Part shown: piece after piece, positions 1-10,000 of the stretch
Layout: every line of letters starts with the position of its first letter
How positions within the stretch are numbered: position 1 is the first letter of the stretch
Source of the DNA: Gemmatimonadota bacterium
GTDB taxonomy: Bacteria; Gemmatimonadota; Gemmatimonadetes; Longimicrobiales; Gaopeijiaceae
Length of the DNA: 64,000 nucleotides
NCBI GenBank assembly: GCA_022825135.1
Contig: JAJDYN010000029.1
Coordinates: 1-64,000 of the forward strand
Direction: 5' to 3'
Translations under genes and position numbers: made by a program
Notes under the pieces: model-generated
The model's database searches: none
What the model was told of the DNA's origin: nothing
What the model saw: only the letters and a program-made list of their open reading frames with translations

Positions 1-324
1 GCACCGCAATGCGATCCCTCTCCCTGAGACTCAACTCCATCCGCTCCTCTCCCGGACCTCGTTCCGCTCCTGGCCGAACATCTTCCGAAAGAGGACATTT
101 CTACTTCGCTAAGGGAGGACATTTCTAAATCGGCACGACACCGGTGCCTTGACCTCCCCTTGCGCGTCGCGCGAGGGGGGTTCATTCTGATCGGATTGCA
201 CCCGGATTCCGGGCAGGGCTGTGTGCGCCTTGTGCGCACACGCGCTAATGTGCCGGTCGTTCCGGGAGGGGGCGGAGGGGACTGTAAACGGTGGCGGGAA
301 GCCACCCCAGAGAAGGAGAGTGTT
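1..324. other. Upstream region without a recognisable gene
   Basis: I see no supportable coding sequence before the first SusC gene. The stretch holds a 13-base direct repeat (listed separately) and then GC-rich sequence leading to the ribosome binding site at 311-320. An open frame runs into the SusC gene from position 160, but its first 55 codons do not look like an export signal, so I treat it as leader. No convincing -35/-10 pair was found. The left edge could hold the tail of an element lying outside the window. Confidence 0.5.
91..127. repeat. 13-bp direct repeat, IS-end-like
   Basis: GAGGACATTTCTA occurs at 91-103 and again at 115-127, a period of 24 bases. Short reiterated blocks like this are known from the multi-repeat termini of IS21-type insertion sequences, and the next bases (ending GACACC) would fit an element end. 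No transposase is visible in the window, so the assignment to an old or neighbouring insertion sequence is inference. The alternative is a tandem operator upstream of the SusC gene. Confidence 0.4.
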
Positions 325-3300
325 ATGCGAGTCATCAGGCTACTAACCCTTATTCTGCTGCTGGGGGCCACATCGTGGTCGTTCGCGGAGGCACAGGTGC
401 CCGCGAACAGCGATGTGAGCGCCGAGGCGGTGGACCGGGCTGCCAGATCTCTCGGCAACGCCCTGGGCATCCGTACCATGGAGGCGACCCCCATTGTGGG
501 CTCCCTCACCGGGCTGGTGACGGACGCCGGTTCCGGCCGTCCGCTTTCCGCTGCCCAGGTGTTCATCGAGGGCACCGGGCTCGGCGGTCTCACCAACGCG
601 TCGGGACGGTACCTCATCATCAACGTTCCGGCGGGAACCCACACCCTGCGTGTCGAGCTGATCGGCTATACCAGCGCGTCACAGGAGGTCACCGTCGCCG
701 ACGACCAGGCGACGACCGCCGACTTCGGTCTGAACGAAGAGGTCATCGACTTCGACGAGATCGTCGTCACCGGAACCGCGGGCCAGGCCAGGCGCCGCGA
801 GGTCGGCAACGCGATCGAGCAGGTCAACATCGCCGAGGTCGCCGAGCCCGTGACCGACGTCGGCCAGCTCCTGCAGGCCCGCGTCTCCGGCGCGCGCATC
901 CAGTTCGGCTCCGGCAACTCCGGTTCGGGCGCCGACATCCGCCTGCGCGGCAACGTGAGCGTCGCGCTCAGCAACCAGCCCCTCATCTACATCGACGGGA
1001 TGCGCGCCAAGAGCGAGCCGAGCTCGAGCCAGAACGGGGCCGAGGATCCCTACAGCCCGCTCAACGACCTGAACCCCGACGACATCGACCGCATCGAGGT
1101 CATCAAGGGACCCGCAGCCACCACCCTCTATGGCACCGAGGCGGCGGCCGGCGTGATCCAGATCTTTACCAAGCAGGGCGGCCAGGGCGCCCCGCAGTGG
1201 ACCGCTGAGGTGCAGCAGGGCTACTCCTATTTCCGTCCCTTCGGGACCGATGAGGTGCCCTACCTGTGGCTGGACCAGGTTTTCCGGAACGGGCACCGGC
1301 AGCGCTACTCCATGCAGGTCCGGGGCGGCACCGGCGACATCGGCTACTTCGTGTCGGCGGCATGGAATGACAACATCGGCGCGGTGGAGACCGATTCCGA
1401 AAGCAGGCTGAACCTGCGTGCCAACACCACCTTCCGGCCGCACGAGGACGTGCTCATCCAGTTCAACAACACGCTGGCGCGCACGAACCTGCAGCAGGCG
1501 CAGATGGGCAACTCGGTGACGTCGATCATGATGTCCGCCATCCGCGGTCCCCGGAACTACATGGCCGGCCGCCGAGACCAGGAGACGCTCCGCCTCCTGC
1601 TCTCGGAGGACTACAACAACCAGATCACGCGTGCGGTCACCGGCCTGACGGTCAACTACACCCCGGGCACCGACTTCACGCACCGCCTGACGCTCGGCTA
1701 CGACTTCTCGCAGGACGACCACTTCAACGATCAGCAGCACTGCTGGCTCTGCCCCATCGGGATCATGAGCGACTTCTCCGACTACATCCAGGGCGGAGAG
1801 CAGCGGCGCGGCATGTCGCAGAACACGGTCGTGAGCTTCGACTACGTCGGCAGCTGGGGCTTCAACCTCGCCGACAACATCCGCAACACCCTCTCGTTCG
1901 GCGCCCAGGGCGTCGAGAACGAGATCGAGAACACCGAGAACGTTGTCCGCCACTACCCCGGTCCGGGCGACTTCACGCTGTCGATCGGAGCCACGCGTCA
2001 GAGCATCAGCCAGAACCGGCTGCGCATCGTCACCGGCGGCTTCTTCGCCCAGAACCAGTTCGGGATCGACGACAAGTACTTCCTGACCGTCGGCGCCCGC
2101 GTCGACGGCAACAGCGCCTTCGGTGAGGAGGTCGGCTTCGCGCTCCTCGGCGACGACTTCCGCTTCGACGTCTACCCGAAGGTCAGCGCTTCCTACGTCG
2201 TCTCCGACGAGGAGTTCTGGCCCGAGTCGTTCGGCCAGGTGAAGCTCCGCGGCGCCTACGGGCTCGCGGGCCGCGCCCCCGGTGCCTTCGACAAGGTGCG
2301 CACCTGGAGCGCGATCGGTTACGGCACTTCCGGCCAGCAGGCTTACTGGCCGTCCCGTCCGGGCAACGACGCGCTCGGCCCCGAGCGCACCACCGAGTAC
2401 GAGTTCGGGATGGACGGCGCCTGGCTCGACGGCCGCTTCAGCGCCGAAGTCACCTACTACAACCAGAGAACCTCGGAGGCCCTGTTCTACGTCACCTCGC
2501 CCGACAGCGAGGGCAACTGGTCCTCCCAGCTCACCAACGTGGGCGAGCTGGAGAACAAGGGCTACGAGCTCATGACCAACACCACGGTGCTGGACATGCG
2601 CTCGTTCCGTTGGGATCTGGGTCTCGGCATCGCCACCAACTTCAGCAAGACGCTCGACCTCGGCGGCGCGGCCTCGTTCGGCGTCGGCGAGTACGGCTGG
2701 GTGATCGAGGGCGAGCCGGTACCCGTGATCAACGCCTACCGGGTCATGAACCACAACGACCAGGCCGATCCGGTCTTCTCCGACGGACGCGCCATCTACG
2801 GTCCCGCCAACCCGCCCTACATGTGGACGGGGAGCACCTCCTTCGACCTGCCCGGCGGGATCAGCCTCTCCGCCCGCGGCGAGTACCTGCACGGCGGCTG
2901 GATCTCCAACTACTTCGAGGCCGGCGCCACCGGGCGCACCATCGCCCACCCCAAGTGCTACGACGCCTACCGCAAGGTGGACCCCAGCTGGGTACAGGGT
3001 GAGCTCGGATCCAACCCGGGACCCCCGTGGCCCGGCAGCCGCCCGGCGGACATGTACGCCTGGGAAGTTGCCCAGTGCTTCGGAATGCGGCGGTATGACT
3101 ACGCCAACTCCGAGTCCGACTACGCGGAACTCCGCGACGTTACGCTATCGATTCCCATCTCGAGCCTGCTTCCGAGCCTGACCACCTGGGCCAGCCGCGC
3201 CGATCTGACCATCTCCGGCCGCAACGTGGCCTTCTGGACCCACAAGAACCTGATTACGGGCCATCCGGAGCAGAACGAGAACAGCATCGGCACCACGTCG

Positions 3301-3390
3301 GGCGAGTTCCGCCACGACCTGGTGAAGGGCATCGACGAAACGCTGCCGCCGGCTTCCTACTTCACCGTTTCGCTGCGGGCGGTCTTCTGA
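325..3390 (+). CDS. SusC/RagA-type TonB-dependent outer-membrane receptor
   Basis: The product is a 1021-residue outer-membrane active-transport channel. The ATG at 325 is chosen because AAGGAGAG lies at 313-320 and translation then opens with a signal peptide (MRVIRLLTLILLLGATSWS, cut near AEAQ). Next come a CarboxypepD_reg-like beta domain at about 58-125 (GLVTDAGSGRPLSAAQVFIE) and a TonB plug at about 140-280 with the SusC signatures LIYIDGMRAK, DDIDRIEVIKGPAATTLYG and AAAGVIQIFTK. A beta-barrel runs to a terminal aromatic residue (TVSLRAVF). Family length is usually 950-1100 residues, so it looks complete. A SusD partner follows 128 bases downstream, and together they would import an oligomeric nutrient using TonB energy. 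The substrate cannot be read from the sequence. Confidence 0.93.
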   Translation: MRVIRLLTLILLLGATSWSFAEAQVPANSDVSAEAVDRAARSLGNALGIRTMEATPIVGSLTGLVTDAGSGRPLSAAQVFIEGTGLGGLTNASGRYLIINVPAGTHTLRVELIGYTSASQEVTVADDQATTADFGLNEEVIDFDEIVVTGTAGQARRREVGNAIEQVNIAEVAEPVTDVGQLLQARVSGARIQFGSGNSGSGADIRLRGNVSVALSNQPLIYIDGMRAKSEPSSSQNGAEDPYSPLNDLNPDDIDRIEVIKGPAATTLYGTEAAAGVIQIFTKQGGQGAPQWTAEVQQGYSYFRPFGTDEVPYLWLDQVFRNGHRQRYSMQVRGGTGDIGYFVSAAWNDNIGAVETDSESRLNLRANTTFRPHEDVLIQFNNTLARTNLQQAQMGNSVTSIMMSAIRGPRNYMAGRRDQETLRLLLSEDYNNQITRAVTGLTVNYTPGTDFTHRLTLGYDFSQDDHFNDQQHCWLCPIGIMSDFSDYIQGGEQRRGMSQNTVVSFDYVGSWGFNLADNIRNTLSFGAQGVENEIENTENVVRHYPGPGDFTLSIGATRQSISQNRLRIVTGGFFAQNQFGIDDKYFLTVGARVDGNSAFGEEVGFALLGDDFRFDVYPKVSASYVVSDEEFWPESFGQVKLRGAYGLAGRAPGAFDKVRTWSAIGYGTSGQQAYWPSRPGNDALGPERTTEYEFGMDGAWLDGRFSAEVTYYNQRTSEALFYVTSPDSEGNWSSQLTNVGELENKGYELMTNTTVLDMRSFRWDLGLGIATNFSKTLDLGGAASFGVGEYGWVIEGEPVPVINAYRVMNHNDQADPVFSDGRAIYGPANPPYMWTGSTSFDLPGGISLSARGEYLHGGWISNYFEAGATGRTIAHPKCYDAYRKVDPSWVQGELGSNPGPPWPGSRPADMYAWEVAQCFGMRRYDYANSESDYAELRDVTLSIPISSLLPSLTTWASRADLTISGRNVAFWTHKNLITGHPEQNENSIGTTSGEFRHDLVKGIDETLPPASYFTVSLRAVF

Positions 3391-3414
3391 TCGCTCCGTC
3401 CTGACGAGAGAGAT

Positions 3415-3450
3415 CCGATCCCCTCCGGCCGCCTGCGCCGGAGGGATCGG
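3415..3450 (+). terminator. Hairpin between susC-like and susD-like genes
   Basis: CCGATCCCCTCCGGC at 3415-3429 pairs with GCCGGAGGGATCGG at 3437-3450 with one bulged base and a 7-base loop. No T tract follows. Because the SusD gene lies just downstream on the same strand, this is more likely a processing or partial-termination hairpin that sets the SusC:SusD ratio than a full stop. That role is inference. Confidence 0.5.
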
Positions 3451-3518
3451 AGCCTCCCTCGGAATGCGGACGAAACGATCGAAAGCCAGGAATGCCAAAA
3501 AGCATAAGGAGAATGAGC

Positions 3519-5216
3519 ATGATTGTTAGACGACTTACGAAGAAGGTCATGACCTCCGGCCTGGTTGCGGCGGTCGCGGTCTTCTCCGCCTGCGACCTGT
3601 CGGTCACCAACCCCGGTCCCGTCCAGGACGCGACCCTCGACCTGGAGGGCGCCTACCAGGGGATCGTGAACGGCGCGATTCGAGGCGTCCAGGAGGGATT
3701 CGGCCAGTACGCGCTGCTCGGCGGCGCCATCGTGCACGAGATCATGGCGAGCGGCCACACCGGTTCCGCGGGCGTGCGTCCCGAGGAGGAAGTCGCGTGG
3801 CTGAACGACAACTACGACGGGCGCGGCAGCTGGGGCTCCCTGCAGCGGGCCCGCTGGGTCGGCGAGGAAGCAGTCCGCCGCTTCACGCGTGAGGACAGCG
3901 GCATCAGCAACCCCGGGTCCTACCCGCCTCTCGCCCAGGCCCACTTCTGGGCCGGGCTCGCCAGCCGCTACCTGGGTGAGAACGCCTGCACCACCATCAT
4001 CGATGGCGGCGCGCCCCAGCCCAAGCTGGCCTACTTCGACCGCGCCATCGAGGCCTTCGGCAGCGCGATCACGGTCGGTCAGAGCGCCGGCACGAACGAC
4101 CTGGTGACTGCGGCTATCGGCGCCCGCGCCGCGGCCAAGCTCTTCAAGGGCGACTACGCCGGAGCCGCAGCCGATGCCGGACAGGTCCCGTTCGAGTTCG
4201 TGTTCGAGACCACTTATTCGGGGTTCGGCGGCGAGTACTTCAATTCCTACGGGCACGTCGCGAGCCTGGGCTTCCAGTCGCTCTCCTACTGGGGCACCCC
4301 GGCGGGCGAACACTTCCTGCTGACGGGTGACTCGCGAGTCGCCTGGGGATACGACAACGGCTCTCGCGAAGTCCCGCAGGGGAAACCGGCGGCGGTGCGC
4401 GGACAGACCCACCCGGCCCGGCCCACGTGGGTCTCACTCGTCCCCATGTTCTACCCGCTCAAGGCCATCGCGCCCCGGGTCCCGGAGAGGGAATTCCTCT
4501 TCTTCGAACCCGACCGCGCCCAGCAGAGGGAGTTGCAGGTCGAGCTCGTGGACGGACGCGAGATGGAACTGATCAAGGCCGAGGTGGAGCTGCGGAACGG
4601 CAACTGGCAGGCCGCCATGGCGCACATCAACAACGTGCGCACCACCGTCCCGGTCTATCCCATCGACATGACCGACCAGAACAAGTTCGACCTGCGGCTG
4701 CATCCCGACGAGCAGGTGGACTGGGATGCGAACCTTGATCTGGCCAATTACTTCGACCAGTTCAGCTACGAGCTTCAGGACTTCACCGAAGGTGCCGACA
4801 TGACCCCGATGGGCAACATGATGCTCGGCGACCGCATGATGGAACCGCTCATCGCGACCAACGCCGAAGAGGCGTGGACGTATCTGAAGTTCGAGAGGCT
4901 TATCGAGTTCGCCATGGAAGGACGCCGCTACGGCGACCGCTGGCGCTGGCGCTCCAACCCCGAGCCCATCGCGCCGTCTTCGGGACCCGGCGGAGAGCTC
5001 ACTCCGGGCAAGTACAATCACCTCGAGTTCATTCCGACATCGCTGGCCCAGCGCTACAACGTGCCGGAAGATCCTCTCATGATGTGCTTCCCGCTGCCGG
5101 TGTCCGAGAACGACACGAACCACAACATCGAAGAGTCCTACATGGACTGGATCGAGTCGCCGGGATACCGGGCGGTAGACCCGTCGCTGATCGACATGCG
5201 CATGGGCGGCATGTAG
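3519..5216 (+). CDS. SusD/RagB-type nutrient-binding lipoprotein
   Basis: The product is a 565-residue surface lipoprotein expected to cap the upstream SusC channel and bind its ligand. I chose the ATG at 3519 because AAGGAGA at 3506-3512 sits 6 bases upstream; ATGs at 3492 and 3513 are badly spaced. The protein opens with a hydrophobic signal ending in the lipobox FSAC (Cys25) followed by DLSVTNPGPVQDA, the N-terminal pattern typical of the SusD family. Tetratricopeptide-like helices follow (for example RAAAKLFKGDYAGAAADA), as does a C-terminal SusD block with ALMEGRRYGDR-like sequence (FAMEGRRYGDRWRW). Length is within the family range of 450-600 residues. Confidence 0.92.
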   Translation: MIVRRLTKKVMTSGLVAAVAVFSACDLSVTNPGPVQDATLDLEGAYQGIVNGAIRGVQEGFGQYALLGGAIVHEIMASGHTGSAGVRPEEEVAWLNDNYDGRGSWGSLQRARWVGEEAVRRFTREDSGISNPGSYPPLAQAHFWAGLASRYLGENACTTIIDGGAPQPKLAYFDRAIEAFGSAITVGQSAGTNDLVTAAIGARAAAKLFKGDYAGAAADAGQVPFEFVFETTYSGFGGEYFNSYGHVASLGFQSLSYWGTPAGEHFLLTGDSRVAWGYDNGSREVPQGKPAAVRGQTHPARPTWVSLVPMFYPLKAIAPRVPEREFLFFEPDRAQQRELQVELVDGREMELIKAEVELRNGNWQAAMAHINNVRTTVPVYPIDMTDQNKFDLRLHPDEQVDWDANLDLANYFDQFSYELQDFTEGADMTPMGNMMLGDRMMEPLIATNAEEAWTYLKFERLIEFAMEGRRYGDRWRWRSNPEPIAPSSGPGGELTPGKYNHLEFIPTSLAQRYNVPEDPLMMCFPLPVSENDTNHNIEESYMDWIESPGYRAVDPSLIDMRMGGM

Positions 5217-5245
5217 CGTTCCCGACCCAAAGCGTAGTTGTTGAC

Positions 5246-5279
5246 TTCGTGGGGGGGCCGGATCCGGCCCCCCCACGAA
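5246..5279. terminator. Perfect 34-bp palindrome, terminator-like
   Basis: Bases 5246-5262 are an exact inverted repeat of 5263-5279, centred on GGATCC and dominated by seven G paired with seven C. It follows the SusD stop by 29 bases. The downstream bases AATTGTTTGG are only weakly T-rich. It would form a very stable RNA hairpin and probably ends the SusC/SusD transcript on the plus strand. Confidence 0.7.
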
Positions 5280-5308
5280 TTGTTTGGGGAACAGGAAAGC
5301 GGGTTCGG

Positions 5309-5767
5309 ATGAAGAGCTCACTCCCGGCGTCTGGCGACGGATGGCACGGCAGGGTGACGCGCGTGCTGCTGGCCGGCTTGCTCGCAACGCTCGCCTGCGG
5401 CGACGACACCATCCGCTCGGTCGAGCTGCCCGACATTCCCGGCGTCCTTCGCGAGGTCATACCACCCGAGGGCTTCGAAGGCCCTCTGGAGCACTCGATC
5501 GTCATCGGGTTCGGGGGGCAGCTCACGCGCTCCGGTTTCGCGCTCGGCCACCTGCCCCCCGAGGCGGGAGACCTCAGTCGGGCCGCTCTGCTCTGGATCG
5601 GGTGCTACATCCGCGAGACCAGCGAAGACAGCTACGTGACGATCGAGCGAGTGGAGGATTCCCCGTATCCTTGCGGAGTGGTTCCCCACGACGACCACCT
5701 GGACGTGGTCATCGAGTCCCAGAGGACCCCCTCGTGGTTGGCGCTGGTGGTGGTAAACGTGCCCTGA
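5309..5767 (+). CDS. Small predicted lipoprotein of unknown function
   Basis: The 152-residue product has an N-terminal hydrophobic stretch (VLLAGLLATLAC) ending in a lipobox-like LACG, so it is probably a lipoprotein. The start at 5309 keeps this signal near the N-terminus, with only a weak AGGAAAG upstream. The mature part is short and beta-rich in character (HSIVIGFGGQL, LLWIGCYIRE). It contains two cysteines, in IGCYIRE and PYPCGVV, that could pair. I do not recognise a family. It sits between the SusC/SusD pair and a plug-domain protein, separated from SusD by a strong hairpin, so it may be expressed independently. Confidence 0.65.
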   Translation: MKSSLPASGDGWHGRVTRVLLAGLLATLACGDDTIRSVELPDIPGVLREVIPPEGFEGPLEHSIVIGFGGQLTRSGFALGHLPPEAGDLSRAALLWIGCYIRETSEDSYVTIERVEDSPYPCGVVPHDDHLDVVIESQRTPSWLALVVVNVP

Positions 5768-5843
5768 CCGCGCCCGGACCCGAAACGACTTGCCGCCGCC
5801 GAGGGTATAAGGGTCATTCGAGGCAGGACCCAGGAGGTGCCCG

Positions 5844-6566
5844 ATGAAACGTCTACCGATTCAGTTGCTCGCGATCGTCGCAGTGCTGGTCACCACTCCG
5901 GCGTCCGCACAGGCTCAGGACGGCGGCTCCATCGTGGGCGAGGTGGTGGATAACGTCACGCTGCAACCTGTCGTGGGCGCCACCGTCACGGTGGTAAGCC
6001 ATGAGCTTTCGAGCGCCACCAACGAGGACGGCCATTTCTCGCTGCGCGACGTGCCGCCCGGAAACATCTCCGTGAGAGTCGAACAGCTCGGCTACATCGC
6101 CATCGTGGGCGAGGTGGAGGTGCATTCCAACGACGTGACCTTCGTGCAGTTCCCGCTTTCTCCCATGGCCTTCCTGCTGGACGAGTTGCGCGTCGTCGCC
6201 GAGCGTACCGAGGAGACGGTGGAGGACGGCGGAAGCTACACCGAGATCATCCCCGACGAATCCGACTCTGCGCGCAACGCTCTCGAGCTTCTGACCACTC
6301 GGGTGCCGTCCCTGATGGTGCGCACGGATGCCATCGGCGGCACCACGCGAAGCGAGATCCGCATTCGCGGAAACGCCTCCGTTTCACAGAGCAACATGCC
6401 TTCGATATACATCGACGGCGCGAGAGCGGATATCGTGTACCTGGAGGACCTCTCCGCGACCGAAGTGCGCAGGATCCGCGTGATGCGCGGCCCTTCCGCC
6501 GCGTCGCTCTACCCCGACGCGGCCAACGGCGTCATCATCGTCGACACGTGGCGAACCCGCGGCTGA
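5844..6566 (+). CDS. Secreted CarboxypepD_reg plus plug protein lacking a barrel
   Basis: The 240-residue product starts after GGAGG at 5832-5836. It has a signal peptide (MKRLPIQLLAIVAVLVTTPA, cut after AQA) and a carboxypeptidase-regulatory-like beta domain at about 27-100 (GEVVDNVTLQPVVGATVTVV). A TonB-plug-like domain follows at about 120-238 with SIYIDGARAD, VRRIRVMRGPSAASLYPDAA and NGVIIVDT. These are the plug signatures of SusC proteins, yet the frame stops right where the beta-barrel should begin and the downstream DNA does not continue it. I see no frameshift remnant of a barrel, so this may be a genuine stand-alone plug protein and not a broken receptor. Its role is unknown; it could occupy or regulate a receptor in trans. 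Confidence 0.8.
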   Translation: MKRLPIQLLAIVAVLVTTPASAQAQDGGSIVGEVVDNVTLQPVVGATVTVVSHELSSATNEDGHFSLRDVPPGNISVRVEQLGYIAIVGEVEVHSNDVTFVQFPLSPMAFLLDELRVVAERTEETVEDGGSYTEIIPDESDSARNALELLTTRVPSLMVRTDAIGGTTRSEIRIRGNASVSQSNMPSIYIDGARADIVYLEDLSATEVRRIRVMRGPSAASLYPDAANGVIIVDTWRTRG

Positions 6567-6661
6567 CCGTCCCAAATCGCCATGGACGCGCTCGCGCGCC
6601 TCTGCCAACTTACTTGTGTTGTAGCAGCGCTCCTCAATCCCGCCTGCGGAGGGCGACCAGG

Positions 6662-7027
6662 TTGAACCAGTTGGCTTGGAACATCGCGTTGGCGGCCTCC
6701 TCCGTCGTCGTGGGGATCGCCTCCCTATGGGCCCTGTTCCGTCCAATGGCGGCCGGGATCGCCCGCAAAGCCGCAGACCAACTCAAGCAGGAATTGCGGA
6801 GCAACGAGTTTCGCGATGTGAACGTCCGATTCGAGCGACTCGAGGCGGGCGTCAACGGTCGGATGGACCGCTTGGAGGCCCGCTTTGACAAGCGAGTCGA
6901 TCAACTCAACGTACGTCTCACCGCCGCAATCGGCGAGGTTCGGGCGGACCTGGGCACGCTCCACGAGACCCAGGGCCGGATTCTTGAGGCGATCCGAGCT
7001 CTATCACCCGTCGGAAATCAGCGGTGA
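6662..7027 (+). CDS. Small membrane-anchored coiled-coil protein
   Basis: The predicted 121-residue product starts at TTG 6662, 8 bases after GGAGG at 6649-6653. An ATG at 6548 would also work but adds a stretch with no family character. A single membrane helix (ALAASSVVVGIASLWALF) is followed by a long charged heptad-like helix rich in Arg, Glu and Leu, with the repeated pattern RFERLEAGVNGRMDRLEARF. This resembles the small bacterial proteins annotated as hypothetical with a DUF-type coiled coil, often of the YhaN/apolipoprotein-like helix kind. Its 3-prime end overlaps the opposite-strand Asp-box gene by 24 bases. Function unknown. Confidence 0.6.
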   Translation: MNQLAWNIALAASSVVVGIASLWALFRPMAAGIARKAADQLKQELRSNEFRDVNVRFERLEAGVNGRMDRLEARFDKRVDQLNVRLTAAIGEVRADLGTLHETQGRILEAIRALSPVGNQR

Positions 7028-10000
7028 CAGGTTGCTCGCCAGCAGGCGCCGGTTGAAGTCCGCGATCTCCCCCTCGAACAGTTCCTCCACCTGGGTCCGA
7101 TACTCCACGACCTCCTGGTTCAGCAGCCGCTGGACCTCGCCGGCCTGATCGGTGGGTGGGAAGTCCCCGTTCATGATGTTCCCGGCCAGGTAGCGCAGTT
7201 CCTCCGCCAGCTTGGGCGCCCAGCGCACGCCGTCCTGCCCGGTCCCCGTGGTGATCAGGCGCACCAGGTTGTCTTCGACCGCGATGAGGTTCTCATCCAG
7301 CTCGGTCGCCGCCGCGAGGATCTCGTCGGCCCCGCCGCGGTCCTCCAGCACGGCCTGGAGGTCGTAAAGCTGGCGCCGCACCCATTCGATGCGGTTCACC
7401 ATCGACGTCACCTCCGCGTAGTCCGCCCGGATGTCCGAGAACATCGCCAGCTGCGCCCGGATGTCGGCTTCGGTCCCGCTCGAGTTGGGGTCCTTCAGCA
7501 CGCGCAGTTCCTGTGATCCGCCGGGCTCGCCGTCCACCTCCAGGGTGACGGTGTAGGTGCCCGGCGGCATCAGCATCGACGGCCCCTGCCCGCCCGAGCG
7601 CATGCGGTCGTCGCCCAGGTCCACCCAGTCCGCGTAGAGGGGCTTGGTGCGGAAGACGATCTCCGGTGACGGCTCGTCCCGCAGATCCCACCATACGCGG
7701 TTGATCCCGGCTTCCCCCGGACCCTCGAGCGAGCGCACCGGGTTCCCGGCCGCATCGGCGATGTGGATCGTGGCTCCGCCCGCGCTGCCGTCGCCCAGCC
7801 AGTAGCTGATGGACGCACCGTAGGGTGGGTTGTCCCCGTCGGACTGGTCGTTGGGCATGGAGCGCGCGGCCGTGATGGCGCGGAAGCGGTAGGCGTCGCG
7901 CGGCGCGAACAGGTGCGCCTCGGACTCCGCGACCTCGACGCTCAGCTGTTGCAGCGGCGTGATGTCGTCCAGGATCCAGAAGCCGCGCCCGTACGTCCCC
8001 ACCACCAGGTCATTGAAGTGCTTCTGCACCTCGATCCCGTACATCGGCGAAACGGGCATGTTGTTCATCAGCGGCTGCCAGTTGTCCCCGTCGTCGAACG
8101 AGACGTAGAGGATGTTCTCGGTGCCGAGATAGAGAAGCCCCGGTCGCACCGGGTCCTCGTGGATGTCGCGCGTGTAGCTGAGCGGGCTGTCCGCGATCCC
8201 CTCGACGATCTTGTCAAAACTCTCGCCGTAGTCGTCGGTGCGGTACACGTGGGGCTCGAAGTTGCCCTGCTGGTGATGCTCGATCGCGAAATAGGCCTTC
8301 CCCGTCTCGTAAGCCGAGGCGTGGATGCCGCGCACGACGCCGTCCGGCGGCAGGTCGGGGATGTTGCCGGTCACGTCGCTCCAGGTCCCGCCCCCGTCGC
8401 GCGTGACGTGCACGAGCCCGTCGTTCGACCCGGCCCACATCACGTTCGCGTCAAGCGGCGACTCGGCGAAAGCGTAGATCACGCAGCAGAACTCGACCCC
8501 GATGTTGTCCGGCGTGAGCCCGCCGGAGATCCCCATTCGAGACTCGTCGTTGGTGGTCAGGTCGGGGCTGATGATCTCCCAGCTCTGGCCGCCGTTGGTG
8601 GTCCGGTGCACGTGCTGGCTGGTGACGAAGACGGTGTTCCGGTCATGCGACGAGACGTGCAGCGGGAAGGTCCACTGGAAACGGAAGCGCACCCCGCTCG
8701 CCGGGTGGCCACTGGCCAGCTCGGGCCACACCTCGACGTCCCGGAACTGGCGGTTGCGGGCGTCCCAGCGCACCACAACGCCACCCCGCGCGCCGGAGCC
8801 CGACGCGCTCGACCAGACGATGTTCGGATCCTCGGGATCGGGAGTCGCGAATCCGCTCTCGCCCCCGCCCACGGTCACCCATTCGGACCGCGAAATGGGC
8901 CCGCCGATGCCCCCGAAACCCCCGGTACGGCTGTTGCTGGGGCCACGGAAGGAGGGCCCGTCCTGCCGGTTGCCGAGCACGTTGTAGGGAATCGCGTTGT
9001 CCACGGTCACGTGGTACATCTGCCCGATGGGCAACTCGGTGGCGTGCCACGACATGCCTCGGTTCATCGAGACCGAAACGTTCTGGTCGTTCGCGACGAT
9101 CATGCGGTTGCCGTCCAGCGGATCGATCCACATGTCGTGGAAGTCGCCGCCGGGCCGCTGCCGGCCCTGGTGGTTGACGTAGGTCGCGCCCCCGTCCAGC
9201 GACCGGGACAGCCCCGAGGTCTGGAAGTAGACCTCATCGGGGTCGTCCGGGCTGACGAAACAGTTGTTGTAGTAGGCGGTGCGGCCACCCAGGTCGCGGG
9301 AGTGGTTCATCAGCTCCCAGGTCGAGCCCCCGTCCAGCGACCGCCAGAACTCCCCGCTCTCGGTCTCGCGCCCGTGCCAGGGCACCCCGTCGCCGGTCTC
9401 GATCAGCGCGTAGACCCGGTTGGGATCGGCGGGCGTCAGGCAGAGGTCGGTCTTCCCCACCGGCAGCAGGGGAAGGCCGTTGCCTTCCAGCTTCGCCCAG
9501 GTGTCGCCACCGTCCTCCGAGAGGTAGATGCCGCTGCCCTCTCCCCCGCTTTCCCGCCCCCAGGTGTGCACCTCCACGGTCCACATCCCGGCGAAGAGCC
9601 GGCGTGGGTTGGAGGGATCCATCTCGATGCTCGACGCGCCCGTGTTCTCGTCCACGAAGAGCACATGCTCCCAGCTCTCGCCGCCGTCCGTGGTGCGGAA
9701 GACGCCGCGCGCCTGCTGCGGCCCGTGGGCGTGGCCCAGCGCTCCGACGTACACGATGTCCGGATCGTGCGGATGAACGACGATGCGCGACATGCGCGTC
9801 GGTCCTCCCTCGCCGAGCCCCATGTGGCGCCAGGTCCTTCCGGCATCCGTGGACTTGTAGACGCCGGTACCGAGCGAGACGTTCGAGCGAATGTGTGGTT
9901 CGCCGGTTCCCGCCCACACGATCGCGGGGTCGGACGGCGCCACCGCGAGCGCCCCGACCGAGTGATCCGTCTGGTCGTCGAAGACGGGCTCCCAGTGCTC

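Noticed and set aside
679-2949. Long minus-strand open frame opposite the first SusC gene (756 codons).
   Set aside because: It is the shadow of the real gene in GC-rich DNA. Composition is dominated by repeated Val, Gly, Ala, Arg and Asp, with no domain or signal.
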